Shown: one piece after another, positions 10,597 to 18,603 of the stretch | Position numbering within the stretch: position 1 is the first letter of the stretch | Layout: each line of letters starts with the position of its first letter | Source of the DNA: Salinisphaera sp035690525 | GTDB lineage: Bacteria > Pseudomonadota > Gammaproteobacteria > Nevskiales > Salinisphaeraceae | DNA: 27,111 nt | Direction of reading: 5' to 3' | Assembly: GCF_035690525.1 (NCBI RefSeq) | Contig: NZ_DASSKM010000011.1 | Span: 1-27,111, forward strand | Made by a program: the position numbers and the translations under genes | The notes under the pieces: generated by a model | The model's input: the letters and a program-made list of their open reading frames with translations, nothing else | What the model was told of the DNA's origin: nothing | The model's database searches: none

Positions 10597-13023
10597 ATGG
10601 TCCCGTTGGCGAAGAAATCTCGTAAATCCGGCAAGCGTTCCAAGCCTCGCCGCGGTAAGCCGCGCGGCTGGTTTCGGCGCCTGCTGCCGTATCTGGCGCT
10701 AATCTTCTGTGCGTGCGCGGCCGCGCTGGCGCTCTACATGGTCCACCTCGATCATGAAGTGCGATCGAAGTTCGAAGGCACACGCTGGAAGCTGCCGGCC
10801 AAGGTCTACGCAAGCCCGTTGGAACTCTATGCGGGCCTGGATTTGTCCGAGCACGAGCTCGAGCATAGGCTTGAGCGGCAGGGCTACCGTGAGGCCGATT
10901 CGATCGACGACCAGGGCACGTTCAAGGCCTCGGGATCGACGCTTTCGATCCATACCCGCCAGTTCCAGTTTTGGGACGGCACCCAGCCGGATCGCGAGAT
11001 CAGACTGTCGTTCAACGATGCCGGCGTAGCCTCGATCAAGGCGATCGACGGCAAGGGCAAGCTCGCGCTGATCCGGCTCGATCCGATGCTGATCGGCAGC
11101 ATCTATCCGACCAAGGGCTCCGATCGTATCCTGGTCAAGCTCGGCGATGTGCCGCCGATGCTGCCGGCGGGCCTGATCACGGTCGAAGATCGCAATTTCA
11201 TGACCAACTGGGGCGTGTCGCCGGAGGCGATCATACGGGCCGCGTGGGCGGACCTGCGCGCCGGCGAAATCGTGCAGGGCGGATCGACGATCACCCAGCA
11301 GCTGGTCAAGAACTTCTACCTGAGCAACCGGCAGACCATCGGCCGCAAGATCAAGGAAGCGCTGATGGCGATCCTGCTGGACGCGCACTACTCGAAAGCC
11401 GAAATCCTCGAGGCGTATATAAACGAAGTCTATCTCGGCCAGGACGGCGCGCGCGCGATCCACGGCTTCGGGCTGGCCAGCTATTTCTACTTTAATAAGC
11501 CGGTGCAGGAACTCCAACCGCAGGAAATCGCGCTGCTGGTGGCGATGGTCAAGGGACCGAGTTACTACAACCCGCGACGCCATCCCGAGCGCGCCAAGCA
11601 GCGCCGCAACCTCGTGCTGAACATGTTCCACGACGCCGGCTTTCTCAAGGACAAAGCCTGGAAGAAGGCCAAAGCCTCCGATCTGGGTGTGACCAGCAGC
11701 TCTGCGCACAGCAACACACAGTATCCCGCCTTCATCGATCTGGTGCGTGACCAGCTGCATGGTCAGTACAAGGACTCCGATCTTACCGAGGAGGGCCTGC
11801 GTATCTTCACCACGCTCGATCCGAGCGTACAGGCCGCGGCCGAGAAGGCGGTCAGCCAGGGGCTGACGCGGGTCGAGAAGGCGCACGGTATCAAGGAGGA
11901 CAGCCTGCAAGCGGCGGCGGTGGTCACGAGCGTCGAGGGCGGCAAGGTGCTGGCGCTGGTCGGCGGTCGCAATCCGGGTTACGCCGGCTTCAACCGCGCG
12001 CTCGATGCGCACCGCCAGATCGGCTCGCTGATGAAGCCGGTCGATTATTTGACCGCGATCGAGAACCCCTCGAAATACAATCCGATCACGCCGCTCGACG
12101 ATTCGGCGCTGGCAGTCAAACTCGCCAACGGTGACATCTGGCGGCCGCAAAACTACTCGCGCCACAGCCACGGCACCGACGTGCCGCTGTACTACGCACT
12201 GGAGCATAGCCTGAATGTGGCCAGCTCGCGGCTGTCGCTCAACGTCGGCATTCCGAACATCATTCAAACGCTGCACGATCTCGGCTATCGCGGCGATCCA
12301 CTGGCCGTGCCGTCGCTCGCGTTGGGCGCGGTCGGGATGAGCCCGCTCGAGGTTGCACAGATCTACAACACGTTGGCCAACGGCGGTTACTACACGCCTC
12401 TGCGGGCGATTCGCGACGTCACCACGCGCACCGGCAAGCCGCTCAACCGCTATCCGCTCGAGATCCATCGGGTCGTGGAACCGGGCCCGGCCTATATGAT
12501 TCAGTGGCTGATGGAGCGGGTCGCCCGTTACGGCACCGGCGCCGGCATGTACCGCATACTCGACCGCTCGAAGCAGATGGCCGGCAAAACCGGTACCACG
12601 AACAATCTGCGCGATGCCTGGTTCGCCGGTTTCGGCAGTAACCGTGTCGGCGTGGTCTGGGTCGGACGCGACGACAACAAATCCGCGCATTTGACCGGGG
12701 CGGTCGGCGCGCTACCGATCTGGTCGCACATCATGGACGATATCAATGCGCGCGGCATTATCAACACGCCACCCGGCAGCATCGCCGAGGTGCCGCTCAG
12801 ACTGATGTTCGACCCGGACGCGATCAACCAGGGACTGGGCCCGAATCCCGACGCGCTGTACGACCATAGGCAAAACTGTCCGAATGCGGTAAAAGTACCC
12901 TTTATCAAGGGCTACGTGCCGCAGGGGCTCGCCCCCTGCGATACCGATATCATGAGCCAGAATGCGCGTCACCGGCAGCAGCGGAAAAAAGACGAGGGCA
13001 ACTGGTTCCAACGTCTGTTCTGA
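10597..13023 (+). CDS. mrcB: Bifunctional peptidoglycan synthase PBP1b (transglycosylase/transpeptidase)
   Basis: The 808-residue class A penicillin-binding protein polymerises and cross-links peptidoglycan. It has a basic cytosolic tail (1-28), one membrane span (about 29-50) and a UB2H-like regulatory region (about 60-165). The GT51 transglycosylase starts with VEDRNF (catalytic Glu198), then GGSTITQQLVKN, GRKIKEAL and KAEILEAYINEVYLG. The transpeptidase has nucleophile Ser477 in GSLMK, SLN (538-540) and KTGTT (664-668). The ATG at 10597 lacks a clear ribosome site. The position at Glu+7 in the first GT51 motif is Asn205 where the family usually has His. The open frame upstream of 10597 is a shadow of phoU. 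The next gene begins 1 bp after its stop. Confidence 0.96.
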   Translation: MVPLAKKSRKSGKRSKPRRGKPRGWFRRLLPYLALIFCACAAALALYMVHLDHEVRSKFEGTRWKLPAKVYASPLELYAGLDLSEHELEHRLERQGYREADSIDDQGTFKASGSTLSIHTRQFQFWDGTQPDREIRLSFNDAGVASIKAIDGKGKLALIRLDPMLIGSIYPTKGSDRILVKLGDVPPMLPAGLITVEDRNFMTNWGVSPEAIIRAAWADLRAGEIVQGGSTITQQLVKNFYLSNRQTIGRKIKEALMAILLDAHYSKAEILEAYINEVYLGQDGARAIHGFGLASYFYFNKPVQELQPQEIALLVAMVKGPSYYNPRRHPERAKQRRNLVLNMFHDAGFLKDKAWKKAKASDLGVTSSSAHSNTQYPAFIDLVRDQLHGQYKDSDLTEEGLRIFTTLDPSVQAAAEKAVSQGLTRVEKAHGIKEDSLQAAAVVTSVEGGKVLALVGGRNPGYAGFNRALDAHRQIGSLMKPVDYLTAIENPSKYNPITPLDDSALAVKLANGDIWRPQNYSRHSHGTDVPLYYALEHSLNVASSRLSLNVGIPNIIQTLHDLGYRGDPLAVPSLALGAVGMSPLEVAQIYNTLANGGYYTPLRAIRDVTTRTGKPLNRYPLEIHRVVEPGPAYMIQWLMERVARYGTGAGMYRILDRSKQMAGKTGTTNNLRDAWFAGFGSNRVGVVWVGRDDNKSAHLTGAVGALPIWSHIMDDINARGIINTPPGSIAEVPLRLMFDPDAINQGLGPNPDALYDHRQNCPNAVKVPFIKGYVPQGLAPCDTDIMSQNARHRQQRKKDEGNWFQRLF

Positions 13024-13024
13024 T

Positions 13025-13636
13025 ATGGACCAATCTCTGCCTGGTATGGATAAGACAAGACCGCTTCTCGCGCTGGGCGCGCTTGTTCTGATCGCCGGCT
13101 GTGCTACCCAGCCGGGTGGCGGATCCGGCACTATGGGCAATCCGCCGCCGCAAAATCCGCCCCAAAGTCCGCCGGTGTACCAACCCGGCAGAGCTACGCC
13201 GATGCCGCCGCCAACGACCGGCGGCTATCAAAACCCCGGTGTGCCGCAACAGCCGAAGAAAACGCCGCCCAGAAGCGCATCGGAAGTCAGCAGCCCGGCG
13301 GTGATGTCGCTGTTGGGCAGCGCCGAAACCCTGGCCAATGCCGGGCATATGAATGCCGCGGCCGCGACGCTGGAACGCGCGCTCGATCTTGACCCGCGCA
13401 ATCCCTTTATCTATCAGCGTCTGGCGACTGTTCGCCTGGCCCAGGATCAGCCGGGACAGGCCGAGCAGATGGCGATGAAGTCCAACGGCGTGTCGAACAA
13501 CAATCCGTTTGTCGAGGCTAATAACTGGCGGCTAATTGCCGAAGCCCGCAGTCAGGCCGGCGATAAGCAGGGCGCACAGGATGCCAGCGCGCGGGCGGTC
13601 AATTTCCGCCGGGCCGCTTCACGATACGATCAATGA
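13025..13636 (+). CDS. TPR lipoprotein, likely PBP1b activator (LpoP-like)
   Basis: The protein is an outer-membrane-type lipoprotein with three parts: a signal ending in LIAGC, a Pro/Gly-rich linker (roughly residues 37-90) suited to spanning the periplasm, and a helical region with TPR character (LLGSAETLANAGHMNAAAAT through RAVNFRR). That architecture, and its place directly behind mrcB, match LpoP of Pseudomonas aeruginosa, which stimulates PBP1b. No Shine-Dalgarno site is visible. ATG 13025 sits 1 bp after the mrcB stop; ATG 13046 (MDKTRPLL) gives a tidier signal peptide and may be the true start. The function is inferred from architecture and neighbourhood. Confidence 0.75.
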   Translation: MDQSLPGMDKTRPLLALGALVLIAGCATQPGGGSGTMGNPPPQNPPQSPPVYQPGRATPMPPPTTGGYQNPGVPQQPKKTPPRSASEVSSPAVMSLLGSAETLANAGHMNAAAATLERALDLDPRNPFIYQRLATVRLAQDQPGQAEQMAMKSNGVSNNNPFVEANNWRLIAEARSQAGDKQGAQDASARAVNFRRAASRYDQ

Positions 13637-15573
13637 CGGCGGCGACCGGCGCCGCGCTGTTCGAGGACGACGCGGCGCTTGCCGCCGTGTTGCCCGGGTA
13701 TCGCCCGCGCGCCGGCCAGGCCGAGATGGCCGACGCGGTCGCGCGCGCGATCGACGAAAGCGGCCGCCTGGTGGTCGAGGCCGGCACCGGCACGGGCAAG
13801 ACGCTCGCCTATTTACTGCCCGCACTCGCATCGCGCCGTAAGGTGATCGTATCCACGGCGACGCGCTACCTGCAGACCCAGCTCGCCGAGAAGGACGTGC
13901 CGTTGGCGCAGACAGTGCTCGGGCGCAGTGCGCACACGGCAGTGCTCAAGGGCCGGTCGAACTATCTGTGTCTGCATCGGTTGGAGCTGGCCGAAACCAG
14001 CGGCGACCTGTATCTGGGGCCCCGGCTGCGCAAGGTGCGCGAGTGGGCGGGCCGTACGAAAACCGGCGACATCGGCGAATTCGGCGATCCGGGCGACGGC
14101 GATGCGCTGTGGCCGCGCATCACCTCCACGACCGATAACTGCCTCGGCACCGACTGCCCGCTCTACGATCAGTGCTGGGTGCTGCACGCTCGGCGCGAAG
14201 CGCAGGCCGCCGATCTCGTAATCGCGAATCATTACCTGCTGTTTGCCGATATGACGGTGCGCGAAGCGGGCTTTGGCGAGGTGTTGCCCGGCGCGGACGC
14301 GATCGTGCTCGACGAGGCGCACAAACTGCCGGACATCGCCGGCCGCTTCTTCGGCCAAGCGGTGTCGTCGCGCCAACTGCGCGATCTGGTGCGCGACGGG
14401 CGCGCCGAGCTCGAGGCGCTCGGCGGCGACATGCCCGGCTTGGCGGCGCGTTTTGATGCGCTTGGCGATAGCGAAGGCGCCTTCACCGAGAGTTTGGGCC
14501 ATGGATTGGGCCAGGGCGCGATGACCCAAAGCTGGTCGGAGGCAAGCAGCCCGGAACGTGAGGCCGCGCGCGATACGCTGATCGAAGCGCTCGGCGCGCT
14601 CGACGAAGCGCTCGACCCGGCGACCGATCGCAGCGAAGGGCTGAAATCGGTCGCGCGCCGCGCGCTCGACCTGCGTGCGCGACTGGCCTTGGTGGTCGCC
14701 GAGGACGGTGAGCGCGTGAGCTGGATCGAGCGCCGGGGCGCGAGCTGGATCTGGCACAGCACGCCGCTGGATGTCGCCACGCCGTTCGCGCGCGCAGTGG
14801 AATCCACGCCGAGTGCCTGGATCTTCACCTCGGCGACGCTGTCGGTAAAAGACGATCTCGGCTATTTCTGTGCCCGGCTCGGGCTGCACGACGTCGAATC
14901 GAAGATCCTGCCCAGCCCGTTCGACTACGAGAACAACGCGCTGCTCTATTCGCCCCAGCGCATGCCGGCGCCGTCGGCGGCGAATTTCGACGAGGCCGCG
15001 GTCGAGGAGATCGTGGCCCTGATCAACGCCGCCGAGGGCGGGGCGTTTGTGCTCTGCACCAGTTATCGCGCGGTGCGTCGCTACGGCCAAGCGCTGGTCG
15101 AGGCGGGTTTCGAACCGTTGGTTCAGGGCCAGGCGCCGCGTGCCAGCCTGCTCGCGGATTTCCGTACCGATACGAATGCGGTCCTGGTCGCGACCAGCAG
15201 TTTCTGGGAAGGCGTGGACGTGCGCGGCCACGGCCTGCGACTGGTCGTGATCGACAAGCTGCCGTTCGCCTCGCCGGCCGACCCGGTGCTGGCCGCGCGC
15301 TTCGAGGCGATGAAGTCGGCCGGTGAGAACCCGTTTATGGACTACCAGCTGCCGCAGGCGGTGATCATGCTCAAACAGGGCGTCGGCCGGCTGATTCGCG
15401 ATGCCGAGGATCGCGGCGTGCTGGCGATCTGCGATCCGCGCCTGTTCACGGCGCGCTACGGCGGCATCATCCGCGCGAGCCTGCCGCCGATGGCGATCAC
15501 GCGCAGCCGCAGCGCGGCCTGTGCATTTGTCGACGCGTTGGCGTCATCCGCCTTCGAGACTTCTTCCTCATGA
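13633..15573 (+). CDS. yoaA: DinG/XPD-family iron-sulphur DNA helicase YoaA
   Basis: The 646-residue superfamily 2 helicase is related to XPD and DinG; E. coli YoaA works with the HolC clamp-loader subunit in replication-fork repair. Walker A is EAGTGTGKT (49-57) and the Walker B box is DEAH (227-230). Four cysteines (113, 170, 175, 181) are spaced as in the family's 4Fe-4S domain. The C-terminal helicase motifs include ATSSFWEGVDVRG and QGVGRLIR. It starts within the previous gene's stop (ATGA). Its neighbour tsaB is also the neighbour of yoaA in E. coli, which favours YoaA over DinG. Confidence 0.93.
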   Translation: MTAATGAALFEDDAALAAVLPGYRPRAGQAEMADAVARAIDESGRLVVEAGTGTGKTLAYLLPALASRRKVIVSTATRYLQTQLAEKDVPLAQTVLGRSAHTAVLKGRSNYLCLHRLELAETSGDLYLGPRLRKVREWAGRTKTGDIGEFGDPGDGDALWPRITSTTDNCLGTDCPLYDQCWVLHARREAQAADLVIANHYLLFADMTVREAGFGEVLPGADAIVLDEAHKLPDIAGRFFGQAVSSRQLRDLVRDGRAELEALGGDMPGLAARFDALGDSEGAFTESLGHGLGQGAMTQSWSEASSPEREAARDTLIEALGALDEALDPATDRSEGLKSVARRALDLRARLALVVAEDGERVSWIERRGASWIWHSTPLDVATPFARAVESTPSAWIFTSATLSVKDDLGYFCARLGLHDVESKILPSPFDYENNALLYSPQRMPAPSAANFDEAAVEEIVALINAAEGGAFVLCTSYRAVRRYGQALVEAGFEPLVQGQAPRASLLADFRTDTNAVLVATSSFWEGVDVRGHGLRLVVIDKLPFASPADPVLAARFEAMKSAGENPFMDYQLPQAVIMLKQGVGRLIRDAEDRGVLAICDPRLFTARYGGIIRASLPPMAITRSRSAACAFVDALASSAFETSSS

Positions 15574-15611
15574 CCTCCTGCTCATGACCTCCTCCTTATG
15601 ACCCCTTTTTT
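15570..15611 (+). repeat. Three 14-bp tandem repeats forming a start/stop minicistron chain
   Basis: Three units begin with ATGA at 15570, 15584 and 15598, and a fourth ATGA at 15612 is the tsaB start. The units are ATGACCTCCTGCTC, ATGACCTCCTCCTT and ATGACCCCTTTTTT. Each ATG opens a 5-codon frame (peptides MTSCS, MTSSL, MTPFL) whose TGA overlaps the next ATG. The yoaA stop (15571-15573) overlaps the first ATG. The spacer is almost purely pyrimidine and offers tsaB no Shine-Dalgarno site. Sequence facts are direct; use of the minicistrons in translation is inference. Confidence 0.85.
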
Positions 15612-16292
15612 ATGAAAATACTCGCGCTGGACGCGTCCACCGAAGCATTATCCGCGGCCCTGTTCGACAGTGATCGCCCTGCGCAGGCGCAGGAGATTTT
15701 CGAGATCGCGCCGCGGGCGCACGCCGCGCGCTTGCTGCCCGCCGTGCAGTCGCTGCTTACGGACAATGCGCTCTCCCTCGCCGATATCGACGGTATCGGC
15801 TTCGCGCGCGGACCGGGCGCGTTTACCGGTCTGCGTATCGCGGCCGGGCTCGTGCAGGGTTTGGCGGGCGGCGCGAATCTGCCGGTGGTCGCGATTTCCA
15901 CGCTGGCCGCGCTGGCCGCGCGCGCATTCGATCGCGCACCCGAGGCCCGCCGCGTGCAGGTGGTCCAGGATGCGCGTATGGGCGAGATCTATACCGCCAC
16001 GTTCACCCGCGAGACGATGCCAACGCCGGATACGGACGAACGCGTCATCGTCCCCGCCGATCTCGTGCTCGAACCCGTACAATCGACGCTACGGGCCGGC
16101 AACGGCTGGCCGTTGGTGTTCGCAGCCCGGGATCTTGCCGCGACGCCGGTCGCCGCGGACTTGCCACATGCGATCGACGTTGCGCGATTGGCATGGCCGG
16201 TACTCGCCGCCGGGCAAGGCGCGCCGGCCGCGGCCGCGCTGCCGGTCTATGTACGCGACGATGTGGCGCGAAAACCGGCCGGAATTTCGTGA
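15612..16292 (+). CDS. tsaB: tRNA t6A37 biosynthesis protein TsaB
   Basis: TsaB is the inactive ASKHA-fold partner of TsaD in making N6-threonylcarbamoyladenosine at position 37 of ANN-decoding tRNAs. The N-terminal MKILALDASTE, the helical segment with HAARLLPAVQSLL, and GPGAFTGLRIAAGLVQGLA are diagnostic. The 226-residue length fits the family. The start ATG is the last of four ATGA motifs spaced 14 nt apart and has only C/T upstream, so initiation probably depends on ribosomes arriving from yoaA. Confidence 0.95.
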   Translation: MKILALDASTEALSAALFDSDRPAQAQEIFEIAPRAHAARLLPAVQSLLTDNALSLADIDGIGFARGPGAFTGLRIAAGLVQGLAGGANLPVVAISTLAALAARAFDRAPEARRVQVVQDARMGEIYTATFTRETMPTPDTDERVIVPADLVLEPVQSTLRAGNGWPLVFAARDLAATPVAADLPHAIDVARLAWPVLAAGQGAPAAAALPVYVRDDVARKPAGIS

Positions 16293-16338
16293 GAAACCGA
16301 CACCGCGAGCGGCACGGTAAAAACGACAGGAGAGCCCC

Positions 16339-16863
16339 ATGCGCTATCGGCTGGGCGATATTGCGCCCGAAGTGCCTGCCAACGGTGATTATTTCATCGC
16401 CGAGAACGCGACCGTGGTCGGCCGTGTACGCCTGGCCGAACGGTCCAGTATCTGGTTCAACGCCGTCGTTCGCGGCGATCAGGAACCGATCGTGATCGGC
16501 GAGGCCAGCAACGTACAGGACGCTTGTGTGCTGCACACCGATCCGGGCTATCCGCTCACGCTCGGCGCCCGCGTCACCGTCGGCCACCAGGCGATGCTGC
16601 ACGGCTGCACCATCGGCGACAACAGCTTGATCGGCATTCAGGCCGTAGTCCTCAACGGCGCCACCATCGGGCGGAATTGCCTGATCGGCGCCGGCGCGTT
16701 GATTGCCGAAGGCAAGACGATTCCCGACAACAGCCTGGTCATGGGGGCGCCGGGGCGCGTCAAGCGCGAACTTGAAGCCGAGGAAATCGAAGCGCTCGGC
16801 CACGGCGCGGCGCACTATGTCGAAAACTATCGCCGTTTTCTGGTGGAAATGCAGCCGGTTTGA
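16339..16863 (+). CDS. Gamma-carbonic-anhydrase-like left-handed beta-helix protein (YrdA family)
   Basis: The 174-residue protein is a hexapeptide-repeat left-handed beta-helix expected to trimerise. Repeats such as IGDNSL, IGIQAV, IGRNCL and IGAGAL run through residues 50-125. Three metal-ligand histidines of gamma-class carbonic anhydrases are in place (His66 in VLHTD, His83 and His88 in GHQAMLHG). YrdA-type members bind zinc, but carbonic anhydrase activity is often unproven. AGGAG lies 9 nt before the ATG. It ends the mrcB-to-tsaB cluster and converges on rsmJ with 24 bp between stops. Confidence 0.9.
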   Translation: MRYRLGDIAPEVPANGDYFIAENATVVGRVRLAERSSIWFNAVVRGDQEPIVIGEASNVQDACVLHTDPGYPLTLGARVTVGHQAMLHGCTIGDNSLIGIQAVVLNGATIGRNCLIGAGALIAEGKTIPDNSLVMGAPGRVKRELEAEEIEALGHGAAHYVENYRRFLVEMQPV

Positions 16864-16887
16864 AGTGCCGCGCTCAGGCGCCGGCCG

Positions 16888-17673
16888 TCAGCTGGCCGTC
16901 AGATAAATATCGAAGCGGATCGCGCGCCCGCGTATTTGCAGGTCCGGCGGCGCGATCGGCGCGGCCCGGGCGTGTTGTTTCACCACCACGCGCCGGGCCG
17001 CGCGCGTCCGGGCAATATCGAGCAGGGCCGGGGCGTCGTCGTCGCGACCGGCCAGTTCGGCCAGCCAGGCCAACGCTTTTTGCGGGGCCGACTTGCGTCG
17101 CGGGCTGGCGAACATGGGATCGATATAGATCGCGTCGAAAGCTGCCGCCGGGAATTCGGCAAGCCAGCAGCGAGCGTCGGCATAAATGGGCGGATGCCAG
17201 TGAGGCCACCAGCCGGGTGGCTGCGTTGACAGATCGAGCTGATGAGTCGCGTCCGCGATCAACGCATAGAGCACCGGCTGACGTTCGATCGCGGTGACTT
17301 CACAGCCCAGACTTGCCAACGTCGCGGCATCGCGGGCCAGCCCCGCGGTGGTATCGAGAACGCGCGCGGGCGGATGACGATGCAGGCCGAAAGCGCGGGC
17401 CAACGGCGATCGCCGGCCGCCGGCCTGGCGGCTGGTCTGGCGATTGGCAAGTTCGGTCGGATCGGCGAGCGCACAGCGCAGGGCGGCGCCGGCTGCGTCC
17501 GCGGCGTGGTGAAGCGCCAGCCCATGTTCGTCACGCGCGATATAAAAGCCCGCCTCGGGCGCCCGCGTGACGCACTTCAGCCCAAGCTCGGCCGCGCGTT
17601 CGCGGTCGATCGCGCAAGCGGCGTCGTCTGCGTCGACGACCCAGACGGGCCGCGCCGTACCGGCCTGTGCCAC
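16888..17673 (-). CDS. rsmJ: 16S rRNA (guanine-1516-N2)-methyltransferase RsmJ
   Basis: The 261-residue S-adenosylmethionine-dependent enzyme methylates G1516 of 16S rRNA. The SAM-binding motif LDTTAGLARDAATLASLG (106-123) is followed by EVTAIERQPVL. The catalytic-type loop IDPMFASPRRKSA (184-196) is the RsmJ/YhiQ signature. The start is GTG at 17673, 4 bp after the stop of the SCP2-domain gene, so the two are probably co-transcribed from the far side. The family is largely gammaproteobacterial. Confidence 0.94.
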   Translation of the reverse strand: MAQAGTARPVWVVDADDAACAIDRERAAELGLKCVTRAPEAGFYIARDEHGLALHHAADAAGAALRCALADPTELANRQTSRQAGGRRSPLARAFGLHRHPPARVLDTTAGLARDAATLASLGCEVTAIERQPVLYALIADATHQLDLSTQPPGWWPHWHPPIYADARCWLAEFPAAAFDAIYIDPMFASPRRKSAPQKALAWLAELAGRDDDAPALLDIARTRAARRVVVKQHARAAPIAPPDLQIRGRAIRFDIYLTAS

Positions 17674-17677
17674 GATG

Positions 17678-17998
17678 CTAGCGCAGCTTCGACGTATCGA
17701 AGACCTGCTGCAGCTTCTGCGCCAGCCGATAGTTGCCTTCGACCTTGAGCCGCCCGGTGAGGAATGCGGTCAGCCCGCGCATGCGCCCGGTCATGAGCTT
17801 GATCAGATGATCGTCGCGAATCTTGAGGGTGACGTCCGGATTTTCGGCCAGCCCTTCGTGTGCCGTGCAGCGGCCGTTATCGATAGTGATATAGACCGGA
17901 TGGCGAATGAGGTACTGGGCGGTCATGGACAGGTCGCCGGCCGCCTCCGGTTTGAAATACAAAGGCAATTGGGTCAAAAGCTCGCGCGCGTCTTGCAT
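17678..17998 (-). CDS. SCP2 sterol-binding-domain protein
   Basis: The 106-residue protein is a stand-alone SCP2 domain, a fold that buries a hydrophobic ligand such as a fatty acid or isoprenoid. The pattern GRCTAHEGLAENPDVTLKI, DDHLIKLMTGRM, then TAFLTGRLKVEGNYRLAQKL is the usual SCP2 core (strands, helix, and the G-x-L-x-v-x-G turn). It has no signal peptide, so it is cytosolic. The ligand is unknown; UbiJ and UbiT carry related domains for ubiquinone synthesis, but nothing here ties it to that pathway. It precedes rsmJ by 4 bp. Confidence 0.85.
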   Translation of the reverse strand: MQDARELLTQLPLYFKPEAAGDLSMTAQYLIRHPVYITIDNGRCTAHEGLAENPDVTLKIRDDHLIKLMTGRMRGLTAFLTGRLKVEGNYRLAQKLQQVFDTSKLR

Positions 17999-18081
17999 CG
18001 GGCCGGGGCTGGCACATCGGGTTAGCCCGTTATGATGCGCGACGGCGGTGGCGTTTGCCAGCGTATATCGCGTTTACCGGT

Positions 18082-18351
18082 TCAGCTGTCGAGATAATTG
18101 GTCACCGCCGAATAACCCGCCTCGGTGAGCAGGATCGCGTTGACCGTGGTCTCGTAGATCCGGCCGGCCGCGCGTAATTTGTCGATTTCCGCGCCGTCCT
18201 CGGACGCGCACAAGTAATAGAAGTCGCGGCCTTCGTCAAAACCTTCCTTGAGTTGCTTGAACGCGAGGAACGCCGTGCCCTTCGTGCTCTCACGCTCTTG
18301 ATCTATTTCCTTGAGACTCCACGTTTTTTCCGACTTGGCCATAAATTTCAT
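18082..18351 (-). CDS. Small conserved-looking protein of unknown function
   Basis: I do not recognise this 89-residue protein. It is soluble, charged in the first half (KSEKTWSLKEIDQERES) and mixed alpha/beta in appearance, with no signal or membrane segment. An in-frame ATG at 18342 (MAKSEKTW) is an alternative start; neither has a convincing ribosome site. Coding is supported by an open frame of reasonable composition and by lying head-to-head with the gene at 18604 across a 252-bp region rich in inverted repeats. Confidence 0.6.
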   Translation of the reverse strand: MKFMAKSEKTWSLKEIDQERESTKGTAFLAFKQLKEGFDEGRDFYYLCASEDGAEIDKLRAAGRIYETTVNAILLTEAGYSAVTNYLDS

Positions 18352-18467
18352 GGATGCTCGTTGAGTGGCGCAAAGCTAGCAGCGGCCCCGGGCGAGGTCA
18401 ACGTGCAGGCGAAGCTTGGCGTAACATGCGGGGTACGACAATGGCTTTATCTTATTAACCTGGCATC

Positions 18468-18493
18468 AAAACAGCTGATATGTCAGCTGTTTT
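18468..18493. repeat. Perfect 11-bp inverted repeat, 4-nt loop
   Basis: AAAACAGCTGA (18468-18478) is the exact reverse complement of TCAGCTGTTTT (18483-18493), with TATG between. The A and T ends would let it act as a bidirectional terminator hairpin, but it lies between divergent genes, so an operator or a small-RNA terminator is also possible. Confidence 0.8.
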
Positions 18494-18503
18494 CAACGCA
18501 CCC

Positions 18504-18540
18504 GAAAATCAAGGCCGGCGCATGTTCGTCCTTGATTTTC
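18504..18540. repeat. Perfect 11-bp inverted repeat, 15-nt loop
   Basis: GAAAATCAAGG (18504-18514) is the exact reverse complement of CCTTGATTTTC (18530-18540), 15 nt apart. It follows the first inverted repeat by 10 bp and lies 63 bp before the ATG at 18604, so it would be in the 5' leader or promoter of that gene. Confidence 0.8.
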
Positions 18541-18603
18541 AAGTGCTTCGCGGCCGATAGCCGCGGCGAGCACGCAGCCAGCGACAACAGGAGCGAGAGC
18601 GGA

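Noticed and set aside
10699..12690. 663-codon open frame antisense to mrcB
   Set aside because: A mirror of GC-rich codon bias; the sense strand has clear PBP1b motifs and the antisense protein resembles nothing.
13813..15231. 472-codon open frame antisense to yoaA
   Set aside because: Same cause: high third-position GC opens the opposite frame; the sense helicase motifs are decisive.
16868..16905. GGCCGTCAG repeated twice at the rsmJ/carbonic-anhydrase-like junction, as a possible terminator
   Set aside because: It is a direct, not inverted, repeat and lacks a T run; part of it encodes the RsmJ C-terminus.
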